A stretch of 64,000 nucleotides of DNA from Paenalcaligenes suwonensis (GTDB lineage Bacteria > Pseudomonadota > Gammaproteobacteria > Burkholderiales > Burkholderiaceae_B), in NCBI RefSeq assembly GCF_011290505.1, contig NZ_JAANPV010000006.1, forward strand, positions 124,001-188,000, in the 5' to 3' direction. Positions 25,697 to 34,742 of the stretch are shown piece by piece. Below the pieces are notes generated by a model. It saw only the letters and a list, made by a program, of their open reading frames with translations, was not told where the DNA came from and did not search any database. Each line of letters starts with the position of its first letter. The first letter of the stretch is position 1. Made by a program: the position numbers and the translations under genes.

Positions 25697-26395
25697 ATGT
25701 TGAGAAAAAAAAATATCATTAATCTTTTCGCTTTAGCTGCTACATCTTTTTTTAGCATTCAAGCAATGGCTGCTATTCAACTTGGTGGTACACGAGTAAT
25801 CATTGATGGTTCGAAAAATACTGGATCCATAGTAGCCAAAAATATTTCCAATGATCCTTTCGTTATACAAAACTGGGCTGAAGGTCCAAATGGTGAAATG
25901 GAAACGCCTATTTTTGTTACTCCCCCATTAAATAGATTGGAAGGTAATACAGAGTTCTCTTTAAGTATTAGAAAATTAGATGGCGAACTTCCAGAAGACA
26001 GAGAGTCCTTGTTTTGGCTAAATGTGATGGAAATTCCTAAGGCAGAAAAAAAAGACGAAAACACATTAACCTTGGCCATCAGAACAAGAATAAAAATCTT
26101 CTATAGACCTAAAGGTTTGGGTTCACCAAAAGATGTAGATCAATCGTTGAACTGGGCTCTGATTCGTAACGGAAACTCATGCCAAATCCATGTAGGTAAC
26201 AGCTCAGCTTTTAATGTTAATTTTGCTTCCATTTCAATAGATAAAAAAGAGACTGATTTCGGAAAGGGGTATATCTCAGCGCCATTTAGTGAACAAACAG
26301 TTGATCTATCCTCCTGCCCAAATAACGGCCAGCTAGAAGCCAACATTGTGAATGATTTCGGTGCATTAATTACGCTGCCTGCAGTACAACTCTAA
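25697..26395 (+). CDS. Periplasmic fimbrial chaperone (PapD/FimC family)
   Basis: 232 residues with a signal peptide ending SIQAMAA. IQLGGTRVIIDGSKNTGSIVAKNIS is the N-terminal G1-strand region, where the family Arg sits. PFVIQNWAEG, the motif FVTPPLNRLEG and ESLFWLNVMEIP are standard PapD landmarks, and IKIFYRPKGL contains the conserved basic residue that anchors subunit C-termini. It folds subunits by donor-strand complementation and delivers them to the usher. AGGAAATAAA precedes the ATG, 19 bp after the minor pilin. Confidence 0.93.
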   Translation: MLRKKNIINLFALAATSFFSIQAMAAIQLGGTRVIIDGSKNTGSIVAKNISNDPFVIQNWAEGPNGEMETPIFVTPPLNRLEGNTEFSLSIRKLDGELPEDRESLFWLNVMEIPKAEKKDENTLTLAIRTRIKIFYRPKGLGSPKDVDQSLNWALIRNGNSCQIHVGNSSAFNVNFASISIDKKETDFGKGYISAPFSEQTVDLSSCPNNGQLEANIVNDFGALITLPAVQL

Positions 26396-26407
26396 TAAGA
26401 AAACGCC

Positions 26408-28933
26408 ATGAAAAAAACTATCGCGATTCATCTTACTTGCGCTGGCTTATTGTTTACTAGCTCTTTCGCTGTACAAGCCGATGACGGGGAGTTTTTTGAC
26501 AGCGGTTTTTTGTTCCGGCCAGCTAACCAAGAAATCCCTACTGACCTATCTATTTTTAGTCACTCCAATAGAGTCTTACCTGGGCCGCAACAAGTCAAAA
26601 TAATTGTCAATCGTCGCAACTTTGGTGAGCACACCGTTAACTTTATCCCCAATGAGCAGGAGGGTAAAGATGCTGTACCTTGCTTAACTATGCCGCTATT
26701 AAATGAAGTAGGTGTTAAAACTATTACTTTTCCTGAATATGAAACTCAGGATAATGAAGCATGTGTAGATTTAAGTGTGTTGCCTTCTGCTACTTACAGT
26801 TTTGATGCAAACAAAGCAACACTTACGTTATCTGTTCCCCAAATTGCGTTAGATAATAACGTACGTGGTGTAGTGCCTATCTCTATGTGGGACCAAGGCG
26901 AAACCAGTGCATGGGCCACTTATCAACTGTCCCACTACAACGGTAGTTTCCGAGACAGTAATGCGAATAGATACAGCAGTAACTCTACTTTTTTTGGTCT
27001 ACAAGCAGGTTTTAACGTAGGTGCTTGGCGCTTCCGTTCTAATGGTAGCCTATACCGCTCTAACGGTGAGCAGCATTGGAACTTCAACGAAAACTACATA
27101 GAACGAGACATTCCTACTTGGCGTAGCCGTATACGCATGGGTGATAACACTACCAACTCTAGTACCTTTACTGCATCACGTATACGCGGTATTAAGCTCG
27201 AATCCGATGACACCATGCTGTCAAGTAGTGAGCAAGGCTATGCTCCAACGGTTGAGGGCTTTGCTAATGCAAGCGCTAAAGTCACTATTCGTCAAAATGG
27301 TAATGTTATCTATTCTACTTTTGTAGCCCCCGGCCCCTTCATGATTAATGACATGTATGCTATTCCTGGCGGGGGGGACTTAGAAGTAGAAATTGAAGAA
27401 ACCAACGGGCAAGTCATTCGTTATATCCAACCATACTCAGTATTACCATCCATGCTTCGTGAAGGCAGGTGGCAATATAGTGCCTCCTTTGGTAAATATC
27501 GAGCGTACAGCAGCAATTTTGAAGAGCCAATGGTTGGTCAGCTTACTTTTGCACATGGTTTGCCAGCCGGCGTCACTGTCTATGGTGGAGCCATGGGCTC
27601 TAAAAACTACTTTGCAGGTTCATTAGGCCTAGCATTAAACATGAGCGACTTTGGCGGTCTTTCGGCTGACATTGTCCGTTCACATGCTAAAGATCAAAGT
27701 GGAAACCGCTTAAGCGGCCATGCTATCCGCGTGCAATATGCTAAAAATCTACAGTTAACTGGCACAAATTTTCGCCTATTTGGGTATCGCTATAGCTCTG
27801 ATGGCTATAGAGACTTAGCACAAGTGCTGTCTACCAGCAGGGTGGTGAATTTGAATAACCCAAATAATCAGAATGAGTTCTATAACAGCACTCTCTGGAA
27901 TAAGTCACATGAATACCAAGCATCCATTTCTCAAAACTTAGGGGATTACGGGTCGCTTTCTCTGTCTTATGCCAAAATACAATTCCGTAATAATGTGCGT
28001 GCGTCGAACTCATTTAATATAGGCTATAGCAACAACATTGGCCGTGTAAACTATTTCATTTCGTTCAATAGTATTGACTCCCAATGGCAGCGCCGTACAA
28101 ACAGTATTATGTTAAACGTGAGCATTCCGCTGGGTGGTGGCGCGAACTATGCTGGCTATAGTTTCTCTCGTCAGACCGGTGGTAACTATTCACATGACTT
28201 GACACTGTCAGGCTCTGCATTAGATAACAACGCCTTAACATATAGTGTGCGCGCAGGTAGATCTAAGGACGACACCTCCACTGGCAACAATTACTACGCC
28301 AGCACCAGCTATAAAAACTCTATAGGTCAGTTGTCAGCAAGTATTGCTCGAAATCACAAAAACTCACAAAGTCAGATTTCTGCTAGCGGTTCTATCGTTG
28401 TAGATAAAGGTGGAATATTACTGGGTCAATACATGACAGGCACAGCAATCATTGTAGAGGCTCCTGGTGCCGCTGATGTACAGCTATCCAGCCATCCAAC
28501 AATTCATACCAATAGCTCCGGCAGAGCTCTGATTCCTTACGCAACACCGTATAGAGAAAACCAAGTATCTTTGTCTGCCGACTATTACAACGACAACGTG
28601 ACTCTGCAAGAAAACCACCGTACAGCTGTACCAACAAAAGGGGCTATTGTGCTGGTGTCTTTTGAGACTGAGCAAGGTCGTTCGGAGTTATTTACTCTAA
28701 AACATAACGATAAAATCGTTCCCTTTGGTAGCGCTATTTACGATGCTGAAGGAGACCAAAAAGCTATTGTTGGTCCTATTGGTAGGCTGTGGATGTCTGG
28801 TCTGACTGAAATTCAAACATTTACCGCAAGATGGGGAACTAACGGCGACAGTGGAGAGTGCTCATTTACTATTAACCCAGAAATGCTGGCTGACTCTACT
28901 GCAACAACAGACAAGGAAATTGTATGCGAATAA
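26408..28933 (+). CDS. Outer-membrane fimbrial usher (FimD/PapC family)
   Basis: 841 residues. Signal peptide ending VQADDGEFFDSGFL. An N-terminal domain is followed by a barrel opening near VVPISMWDQGETSAWATYQL. The plug and middle domain include SEQGYAPTVEGFANASAKVTIRQNG and VAPGPFMINDMY, and the C-terminal domains include GAADVQLSSHPTIHTNSSGRALIPYA. It forms the secretion pore and polymerises subunits. A G7 run at 27371-27377 codes for the Gly-rich turn IPGGGDLEV and is in frame here; slippage would truncate the usher. The stop overlaps the adhesin start by 10 nt. Confidence 0.94.
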   Translation: MKKTIAIHLTCAGLLFTSSFAVQADDGEFFDSGFLFRPANQEIPTDLSIFSHSNRVLPGPQQVKIIVNRRNFGEHTVNFIPNEQEGKDAVPCLTMPLLNEVGVKTITFPEYETQDNEACVDLSVLPSATYSFDANKATLTLSVPQIALDNNVRGVVPISMWDQGETSAWATYQLSHYNGSFRDSNANRYSSNSTFFGLQAGFNVGAWRFRSNGSLYRSNGEQHWNFNENYIERDIPTWRSRIRMGDNTTNSSTFTASRIRGIKLESDDTMLSSSEQGYAPTVEGFANASAKVTIRQNGNVIYSTFVAPGPFMINDMYAIPGGGDLEVEIEETNGQVIRYIQPYSVLPSMLREGRWQYSASFGKYRAYSSNFEEPMVGQLTFAHGLPAGVTVYGGAMGSKNYFAGSLGLALNMSDFGGLSADIVRSHAKDQSGNRLSGHAIRVQYAKNLQLTGTNFRLFGYRYSSDGYRDLAQVLSTSRVVNLNNPNNQNEFYNSTLWNKSHEYQASISQNLGDYGSLSLSYAKIQFRNNVRASNSFNIGYSNNIGRVNYFISFNSIDSQWQRRTNSIMLNVSIPLGGGANYAGYSFSRQTGGNYSHDLTLSGSALDNNALTYSVRAGRSKDDTSTGNNYYASTSYKNSIGQLSASIARNHKNSQSQISASGSIVVDKGGILLGQYMTGTAIIVEAPGAADVQLSSHPTIHTNSSGRALIPYATPYRENQVSLSADYYNDNVTLQENHRTAVPTKGAIVLVSFETEQGRSELFTLKHNDKIVPFGSAIYDAEGDQKAIVGPIGRLWMSGLTEIQTFTARWGTNGDSGECSFTINPEMLADSTATTDKEIVCE

Positions 28934-30054
28934 CCCCTGCCTCTTTTGGAGTATTGGCCTTAGGCAGCAGTCTATTATTTTCTGCAACAGCTTTCGCAGC
29001 GCCTTCTGGATGTATTGATAACATCGGCACTTCGGAATACATGGCTTATCAACCTGCTCTATTGAACGTTACTTTTCAAACAGGCGCGGTAAGTCAGGTT
29101 GTTGTTCCCGCTGATGCAACAGTTGGAACAGTACTGCATACGGTTGAAAATTTTAGTTTTCCTGATCTTAATAGCATGGATTATTACAGCGCTGCTAGGT
29201 ATGTTGCTTATGCCAACTGTTTACCAGGGAGAATTGAAAATTTTAGAGTTATGGGACAAGAATCGCCTCTTGCCGGCGTCTACCGCTTACAAGGTACAGA
29301 TAATATTGGCTATCGTGTGAACTACCCTGGTCTGCCCTCTTCTAGACTTGCACCTATCTCTTTCATAGCAGGCCTTGGCAATGAAGGTACAACGGCGTAC
29401 CCAGGTCAGGGCGGTGTAAATGAGTTTTTTCTTTATCCACCAGTAGGCACTATGCGTGTTGAGTACGTTTTAATTAGTACCACCTGGCCAGCATCAAGAC
29501 AAGTGACTATCAGTGGGCAATTAGCCAGAGTTGATGTTGATGGTGTGGGCGCAGGCTCTCTACTGCGCTACAACCCGAATCAAGTACGCTTTATACCTGA
29601 GCCATGCTCCTTTACTTCAAACAAAGTAATCAATCTGACACTGCCGCCCGTAGATTCTTATCAATTTACAGGCTCTGGCACAAAGCTCGAAACCACTGAT
29701 GTGCCTTTGTTACAAATGCGCTGCAGCAATGTATCTGGCACACCAGAAATAAGAATAACAGGAACCGCTGACCCAAGTAACATAACCGGTGTACTGAAAA
29801 ACATTGCGCCTTCTGATGCAGCAACAGGTGTGGGTATTCTATTGGAGCATAAACCTGACGCAGGCCAGCCTTTTCCTGCTGATATAACAGGAGGCCCTGA
29901 GAACTCAGCCTTAGCATTAGTAGACGCAGGCTCATGTGGCAGTAACTGTAGGAACTGGAATCTACCTTTACGAGCCAGTTATTACAGCACCAGTGATACA
30001 GTAAACTCTGGTTTAGTACATGCGCAAGCCACCGTACTGGTTCAGTACCCTTAA
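28924..30054 (+). CDS. Two-domain fimbrial tip adhesin (FimH-like)
   Basis: 376 residues. After a signal peptide ending TAFAAPSGC, about 190 residues form a lectin-like domain without obvious family hits, followed by a pilin domain beginning near NQVRFIPEPCSF with a Cys, a second Cys in LLQMRCSN, and the C-terminal beta-zipper AQATVLVQYP. Two more cysteines sit close together in AGSCGSNCRNW. Length and order fit a tip adhesin whose N-domain recognises a receptor. It is the last fimbrial gene and overlaps the usher gene. Confidence 0.88.
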   Translation: MRITPASFGVLALGSSLLFSATAFAAPSGCIDNIGTSEYMAYQPALLNVTFQTGAVSQVVVPADATVGTVLHTVENFSFPDLNSMDYYSAARYVAYANCLPGRIENFRVMGQESPLAGVYRLQGTDNIGYRVNYPGLPSSRLAPISFIAGLGNEGTTAYPGQGGVNEFFLYPPVGTMRVEYVLISTTWPASRQVTISGQLARVDVDGVGAGSLLRYNPNQVRFIPEPCSFTSNKVINLTLPPVDSYQFTGSGTKLETTDVPLLQMRCSNVSGTPEIRITGTADPSNITGVLKNIAPSDAATGVGILLEHKPDAGQPFPADITGGPENSALALVDAGSCGSNCRNWNLPLRASYYSTSDTVNSGLVHAQATVLVQYP

Positions 30055-30080
30055 CTCCCTATACTCTTTGTAACCATTCA

Positions 30081-30102
30081 GATCGCCGCACCTGCGGCGA
30101 TC
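30081..30102 (+). terminator. Hairpin at the end of the fimbrial operon
   Basis: Perfect 10-bp stem GATCGCCGCA-CC-TGCGGCGATC, 27 bases after the adhesin stop. It is GC-rich but followed only by TTGCTATGCTTGTT rather than a T-run, so it may be a weak terminator or a partial read-through point toward the ACP gene. Confidence 0.5.
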
Positions 30103-30146
30103 TTGCTATGCTTGTTACAAAATTATCGATTCAACAAGGAATAGGC

Positions 30147-30779
30147 ATGATTACACTTCCTGAGCGCCCTGAACTGCGGGCAGCTTTAGCGAAAATTATT
30201 GCTGAAGTTTGCCGTTGTGACGAAGAAGCCTTACTCAAAGACACTCCTTTTAGTGACATCATTGAGCATTATGATTCACTAGCCATGTTGGAAATTTTGC
30301 TCGGTATCGAGGCTCGCTTTGATATCTCTACCGACGATATGCTGCCACCTGAGTACCGTACACAAGAAGAAGTTGCTGAGCTTTTCCCCAAAACGTTGGA
30401 TGAGTTGGCTGACCATACTTATAGTGTTGCAGCGCGCTTAAACAAAGAAGAACAAGAAAAAGCTGCGGCAATTGAAACGGCGGCATCCACTACAGAAAGT
30501 GCTGAACTTACGCCGCAAGCCCCTGCTACTGAACAGCCCGAAAAAGCTAAAGTTTCACCTGATCCAACAGCGTTGAAAACCGCTAAAAAAGCAGCAAAAA
30601 AGGCCCCTAGCAAAACGGCCAAGAAAGCAGCCAAAGCAGCAACGACGGATTCCGTACAAACAGATAGTGACACGCCTGCCAAGCCCAAGCGAGCAACTAA
30701 AGCAGCTAAAAAGTCTACTGCAGGCCCCCCCCCTGCACGTAAAGCAGCTAAAAAAAGTACGCCTTCCTCTAACTCCTAA
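30147..30779 (+). CDS. Acyl carrier protein domain with a histone H1-like Lys/Ala/Pro tail
   Basis: The ATG at 30147 is preceded by AAGGAATAGGC. Residues 1-90 are an acyl carrier protein domain: helix 1 RAALAKIIAEVCRCDEE, then IIEHYDSLAMLEILLGIEARF, with Ser44 in the D-S-L motif as the expected phosphopantetheine site. After an acidic linker (EEQEKAAAIETAAS) the last 75 residues are AlgP/histone H1-like repeats such as KTAKKAAKKAPSKTAKKAAKAA. ACPs are normally small and acidic, so a DNA- or membrane-binding basic tail is odd. A C9 tract (30725-30733) lies within the tail. The synthase gene follows after 17 bp, implying a joint role in a special fatty or polyketide acyl product. Confidence 0.85.
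   Translation: MITLPERPELRAALAKIIAEVCRCDEEALLKDTPFSDIIEHYDSLAMLEILLGIEARFDISTDDMLPPEYRTQEEVAELFPKTLDELADHTYSVAARLNKEEQEKAAAIETAASTTESAELTPQAPATEQPEKAKVSPDPTALKTAKKAAKKAPSKTAKKAAKAATTDSVQTDSDTPAKPKRATKAAKKSTAGPPPARKAAKKSTPSSNS
30725..30733 (+). repeat. C9 homopolymer tract in the ACP tail
   Basis: Nine cytosines encode the Pro-Pro-Pro of GPPPARKAAKKS. With ten C the frame would end after two more codons at a TAA; with eight it would run past the normal stop to a TGA about 13 bases upstream of the next start. The tract can therefore alter only the C-terminal end. Confidence 0.8.
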
Positions 30780-30796
30780 CTGCTGAGTATTGCTAC

Positions 30797-32014
30797 ATGA
30801 AACGTCGTGTTGTTATCACTTCTATGGGGTTAACCTCGCCCATAGGTCACTCACCCGAAGCTTTTTTTACGGCGCTACTTGAAGGTTATTGCGGTGTTCG
30901 CCCCCATACTGGCATGCAACTGAGTCATTCAGTAGGTTGGGTGGATGCCGATCTAGATGAAGATCTGCCTGGTAATCAAAGCATCATGCTAGATAGGGTT
31001 AGTAAACTGGCTCTGTTTGCAGCGAAACAAGCCTTAGCACAGCAGCCACTTTCCGCTGAAACTTTGCAACAAACGGGCGTGTATCTTGGTACTGGAATAG
31101 GTGGTATTAAAGCTATTTGTGATGCTTTTGCGGGCTACCACAAGATAGGACCAAAAATTGTGCAGCTATTGATTCCTGCTGCCATGCCTAATGCCCCAAC
31201 AGCACATATTGCACAACTGATGTCGTGCACGCAAGAAGCTCAAACCTACGCCACAGCCTGCACAGCTGGCTCCGTTGCTATTGGTGAGGCCTACCGTCGT
31301 ATCCGAGATGGCTATGTAGACAGCGCCTTAGCTGGTGGTACAGAGGCTATGATTCAGCCCGAACTACTGAGAGCGTGGGAGCAGTTGCACGTATTATGTT
31401 TGGATAAAGACTCCAACCCTGAAGGCGGCTGCCGCCCTTTTAGCATCAAACGTAGTGGCTTTGCTTTAGGTGAAGGCGCCGCCATGATTGTGCTGGAAAC
31501 ACTAGAGCACGCCTTGGCGCGTGGCGCTACGCCCTTGGCAGAGATAATAGGTTATGGCGTCAGTAACGATGGTACCCATCCTCTGCGACCCAACCCCCAT
31601 GGGCAAGCATTAGCGATTTCACGTGCACTAAAAGATGCAGACCTCAAGCCTGAGCAAGTTGAATACATCAATGCACACGCAACTGGTACCATGACGGGCG
31701 ACCGTATTGAAACTGAAGCAATCAAAACAGTGTTTGGAGACCATGCTCACCGCTTGGCTGTCAGCAGTATCAAGGGCCATATGGGTCATTTAATTGGTGC
31801 ATGTGGTGCTCTAGAAGCCATCAGTACAGTCAAATCGCTGCAAACCAAAACTCTGCCCCCTACATTGCACTTCGCCCCTGGCGATGAACTCTGCGATCTA
31901 GACTATGTGCCTAATCAAGCACGACAACTGGATAAGTTGGATATCGCCATTAGTAACTCCTTTGGCATGGGCGGCAATAACTCCGTATTGGTTTTCAAAG
32001 CCTATAACGAGTAA
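30797..32014 (+). CDS. Beta-ketoacyl-ACP synthase (FabF-like, KAS II family)
   Basis: 405 residues. The condensing enzyme triad is visible: Cys155 in TACTAGSVAIG, His294 in NAHATGTMTGD and His331 in SSIKGHMGHLIGACG, with Lys326. GGTEAMIQPELL and SNSFGMGGNNSVLVF are further family blocks. It extends acyl chains on an ACP with malonyl-ACP. As it sits beside a dedicated unusual ACP rather than in a fab cluster, it is probably a secondary synthase for a specialised lipid or aryl-polyene-like product, not the housekeeping FabF. A strong terminator follows. Confidence 0.9.
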   Translation: MKRRVVITSMGLTSPIGHSPEAFFTALLEGYCGVRPHTGMQLSHSVGWVDADLDEDLPGNQSIMLDRVSKLALFAAKQALAQQPLSAETLQQTGVYLGTGIGGIKAICDAFAGYHKIGPKIVQLLIPAAMPNAPTAHIAQLMSCTQEAQTYATACTAGSVAIGEAYRRIRDGYVDSALAGGTEAMIQPELLRAWEQLHVLCLDKDSNPEGGCRPFSIKRSGFALGEGAAMIVLETLEHALARGATPLAEIIGYGVSNDGTHPLRPNPHGQALAISRALKDADLKPEQVEYINAHATGTMTGDRIETEAIKTVFGDHAHRLAVSSIKGHMGHLIGACGALEAISTVKSLQTKTLPPTLHFAPGDELCDLDYVPNQARQLDKLDIAISNSFGMGGNNSVLVFKAYNE

Positions 32015-32036
32015 GACGCTACGACTGAGCACAAAT

Positions 32037-32070
32037 AGGCTGCGCTACTTTTATAGTGCAGCCTGTTTTT
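32037..32070 (+). terminator. Rho-independent terminator after the synthase gene
   Basis: AGGCTGC (32037-32043) pairs with GCAGCCT (32058-32064), the stem being extended by GCTA/TAGT inside, and is followed by GTTTTTT. Confidence 0.85.
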
Positions 32071-32094
32071 TAGCCGCTTACTTTTCACCCCACG

Positions 32095-32145
32095 TTATCC
32101 ACACACCAGACAGTTATTCACTACTGCTGTGAATAAGCTTGGGGA
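32095..32145. repeat. Paired DnaA-box-like repeat, copy A
   Basis: TTATCCACA (32095-32103), a perfect DnaA box, faces the inverted variant in CTGTGAATAAGCTTGGGGA (32127-32145), with another TTATTCAC between. This 325-bp intergenic stretch before the alcohol dehydrogenase gene otherwise shows only the terminator. Related copies are at 42534-42569 and 43364-43395. Confidence 0.65.
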
Positions 32146-32340
32146 CAGTGTGCTAACAAATAGCGCATCCCTAATCTACATGCAGCTTTGCCACAGCTTG
32201 GATAGAGAATGCCCACCTTTGCAACAATGGCATGCCTTGCTTGTACGTCTAGGCAATGCCATTATAAGTGTCTACGGTTTACGCCTGTTTCTTACAACAG
32301 AACCGCGGATGCCACGCATTCGCGATGCAAAGGAAGCACC

Positions 32341-33348
32341 ATGAACGCCATACAGTTATCCTACCCCGGTGGTTTTGACAGTCTAACCTCTGTTGACCTC
32401 CCCCAACCTTCCGCACCACAAGCCCATGAAATTCAAGTGCAACTGCATGCCAGTTCATTGAATTACCATGACCTACTCGTCGCAAAATACACAACCGAAG
32501 CGCAAAATGGACGCATTCCTCTGTCTGACGGTGCAGGTATAGTGACAGCTGTGGGCGCAGGCGTATCCGAGTTCAAGGTAGGCGACCAAGTAGTATCCTG
32601 CTTCTTCCCTACGTGGCAAACTGGCCCTGGCCTATTGGCTGACTTCAGCACCGTACCTGGTGATGGTATAGACGGCTACGCCCGCCAATACGTCAACGCA
32701 TCGGTGAACGCTTTTACACTCGCCCCTACCGGCTACAACCATACTGAATCTGCCACCCTTACCACCGCCGGTTTAACCGCATGGGTAGCGTTGGTAGAGG
32801 ATGGAAAAATCAAAGCAGGCGATTCCGTTTTGCTACTGGGCACCGGTGGTGTATCCATTATTGCGCTGCAATTAGCAAAGTCTATGGGTGCACAAGTCAT
32901 TATTACGACCTCTTCCCATGACAAAGCTATACGACTAAAAGAGCTGGGTGCTGATCACGTTATTCACTACCCTTCCACCCCTGAATGGGGGAACCGCGTG
33001 CTAGAACTTACGCAGGGTCGTGGTGCAGACATCGTTGTAGAAGTTGGTGGCCCTGGCACCTTGGCGCAGTCTATACGTGCAGCCCGAATTGGTGGGCATA
33101 TCGCCCTTATTGGTGTATTGACTGGTTTTTCTGGCGACATTCCTACCCGTGAGTTGATGGCTAAACGCGTATCCCTACAAGGGGTGCTTGTAGGTAGTCG
33201 ATCACAACAACAAGATATGGTGCGTGCATTAAATCAGCAATCTTGGCGCCCTATTCTAGATAAGACCTTTGCGCTGACAGAACTCAGCAAAGCCTTTGCG
33301 TACCAAGAATCAGGGCAACATTTCGGCAAAATTGCCATCTCGATTTAA
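32341..33348 (+). CDS. Zinc-free NAD(P)-dependent alcohol dehydrogenase / quinone reductase-like (MDR)
   Basis: The ATG at 32341 is preceded by AAGGAAGC; a longer frame upstream lacks a ribosome site. 335 residues of the medium-chain dehydrogenase/reductase superfamily: LHASSLNYHDLLVAKY, IPLSDGAGIVTAVGAGVSEFKVGDQV, the TTAGLTAWVAL segment and the NAD(P)-binding loop LLLGTGGVSIIALQLAK. The G-H-E and cysteine residues that hold catalytic zinc in classical alcohol dehydrogenases are missing, which puts it nearer to quinone oxidoreductase-like or zinc-free enzymes. Substrate unknown. Confidence 0.85.
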   Translation: MNAIQLSYPGGFDSLTSVDLPQPSAPQAHEIQVQLHASSLNYHDLLVAKYTTEAQNGRIPLSDGAGIVTAVGAGVSEFKVGDQVVSCFFPTWQTGPGLLADFSTVPGDGIDGYARQYVNASVNAFTLAPTGYNHTESATLTTAGLTAWVALVEDGKIKAGDSVLLLGTGGVSIIALQLAKSMGAQVIITTSSHDKAIRLKELGADHVIHYPSTPEWGNRVLELTQGRGADIVVEVGGPGTLAQSIRAARIGGHIALIGVLTGFSGDIPTRELMAKRVSLQGVLVGSRSQQQDMVRALNQQSWRPILDKTFALTELSKAFAYQESGQHFGKIAISI

Positions 33349-33412
33349 CTCCATGTGTGTGGTCAGGCTATAGTGCTTGATCACACTCTTTCCCTTACCG
33401 AACACGCTACAC

Positions 33413-33748
33413 ATGTCATCCCCTTACCTGCCCTTAGCCATCGCCATCGTTGCTGAAGTCATTGCTACTACTGCATTGAAGTCGTCGGAGAGCTTCACCC
33501 GCGTACTGCCCAGCATCATCACAGTGGTAGGTTACGCCATTGCCTTTTATTGCTTGTCATTAACGTTACGCAGCATCCCCACCGGTATTGCGTATGCTAT
33601 TTGGTCTGGCGTAGGTATTGTGCTGATTTCTTTAGCAGGTTGGTTTATTCACAAACAAAGCCTAGATTTGCCAGCGCTAATAGGCTTGGCGCTCATTATT
33701 GCTGGCGTAATTATTGTGAATGTATTTTCTAAAAGTGCAGTGCATTAA
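33413..33748 (+). CDS. Small multidrug resistance (SMR) transporter
   Basis: 111 residues from ATG 33413, which starts just at the first helix (YLPLAIAIVAEVIATTALKSS). Glu in AIVAEVIATT is the essential proton/substrate-coupling residue of EmrE-type proteins. Further family marks are FYCLSLTLRSIPTGIAYAIWSGVGIVLI and the last helix GLALIIAGVIIVNVFS. It exports small cationic drugs in exchange for protons as a dimer. It has no clear Shine-Dalgarno sequence, lies 64 bp after the dehydrogenase gene and converges with the LysR gene. Confidence 0.93.
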   Translation: MSSPYLPLAIAIVAEVIATTALKSSESFTRVLPSIITVVGYAIAFYCLSLTLRSIPTGIAYAIWSGVGIVLISLAGWFIHKQSLDLPALIGLALIIAGVIIVNVFSKSAVH

Positions 33749-33772
33749 TACACAGCGATACGATCAGACAAG

Positions 33773-34672
33773 CTACGCTGCCAGCTGACCATAAGCCGCT
33801 TCAATAACGGCTACCAACTCTTGTACTGTTTTATGTTTGGCCTTGTTTTTGGCCACATACATGGAATACAAATGGCGTAACACTGGCTCTGCCTTACCTT
33901 GAAACGGGCTCACTAATAAGCCCGTTTCTATTTCGTGCTGCACGATACGCTCGCACTCTACATAAAACCCCATGCCCTCTTTAGCGCTTTGTATGGCTTG
34001 TATTCCACTGTTGAAATGAATGGCATTACGGAAATTAAAGTCGTCTACGCCATTGGCTCTAAACCAGTCAGCCCAGTCTACCTCTTGGTTATCGTTAAAA
34101 ATTAACGGGTACTTCAGTACATCGCGTGGAGAGCGGATCTTATTGGCTAACAGCGGTGCGCAATACGGCATCAAGCGGTTAATACCTAAACGTTCTACCC
34201 CTTTTTTCTCCATAAACGACTCGCCATATAGCACGGCAATATCGAACTCTCTAAAGCGCTCTGTATTAGGAATGTACTCACTGATGACCGCGAAGCTTAC
34301 GGACTCTTCCGTCGCTTTCATGTAGTTTTGCAATACTGGGTTGATAATCTTGCTGCAAAACGTAGGTGAACTATAAATACGCACCAAACGTTCGTCGGCA
34401 GCCGTCACACCCCGTATGCTATCCCGTATTTCACGTAACCCTTTCTCTACACCGTTTAACAATAGACGGCCGTCAGCCGTCAGGGCTAAAGCTCTACCCT
34501 GACGGCTAAATAGCTCTACATTTAGATCCTCCTCAAGCTTGCGTATCGCTTGACTGACCGCACTAGGAGACAGGAACAGTTCCTCCGCTGCCAGCTTGAA
34601 TGATTCCATTCGCGCTGCAACCTCAAAAATCTCTAACCCGCTTAAGTAGCTTGAAATACGCATTGTCGCCAT
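33773..34672 (-). CDS. LysR-family transcriptional regulator (GcvA-like)
   Basis: 299 residues. N-terminal winged helix-turn-helix in residues 8-66 (LEIFEVAARMESFKLAAEELFLSPSAVSQAIRKLEEDLNVELFSR); the effector-binding domain follows from about residue 95. The pattern AVSQAIRKLEEDLNVELF and the missing Cys-rich hinge resemble GcvA-type regulators. It is the last gene of the TRAP/acyl-CoA operon (70 bp after the PPC gene) and probably controls it in response to the transported acid or its CoA ester. Confidence 0.9.
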   Translation of the reverse strand: MATMRISSYLSGLEIFEVAARMESFKLAAEELFLSPSAVSQAIRKLEEDLNVELFSRQGRALALTADGRLLLNGVEKGLREIRDSIRGVTAADERLVRIYSSPTFCSKIINPVLQNYMKATEESVSFAVISEYIPNTERFREFDIAVLYGESFMEKKGVERLGINRLMPYCAPLLANKIRSPRDVLKYPLIFNDNQEVDWADWFRANGVDDFNFRNAIHFNSGIQAIQSAKEGMGFYVECERIVQHEIETGLLVSPFQGKAEPVLRHLYSMYVAKNKAKHKTVQELVAVIEAAYGQLAA

Positions 34673-34742
34673 GCTGACACCACCTCCAATGCCAAAATGG
34701 CTAATGCTAGTGGTACAGCCTGTTGCTACACAGATGCCAATA

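Noticed and set aside
32129-32344. 71-codon ORF before the alcohol dehydrogenase gene
   Set aside because: No ribosome site, overlaps the DnaA-box-like repeat and dehydrogenase start region.
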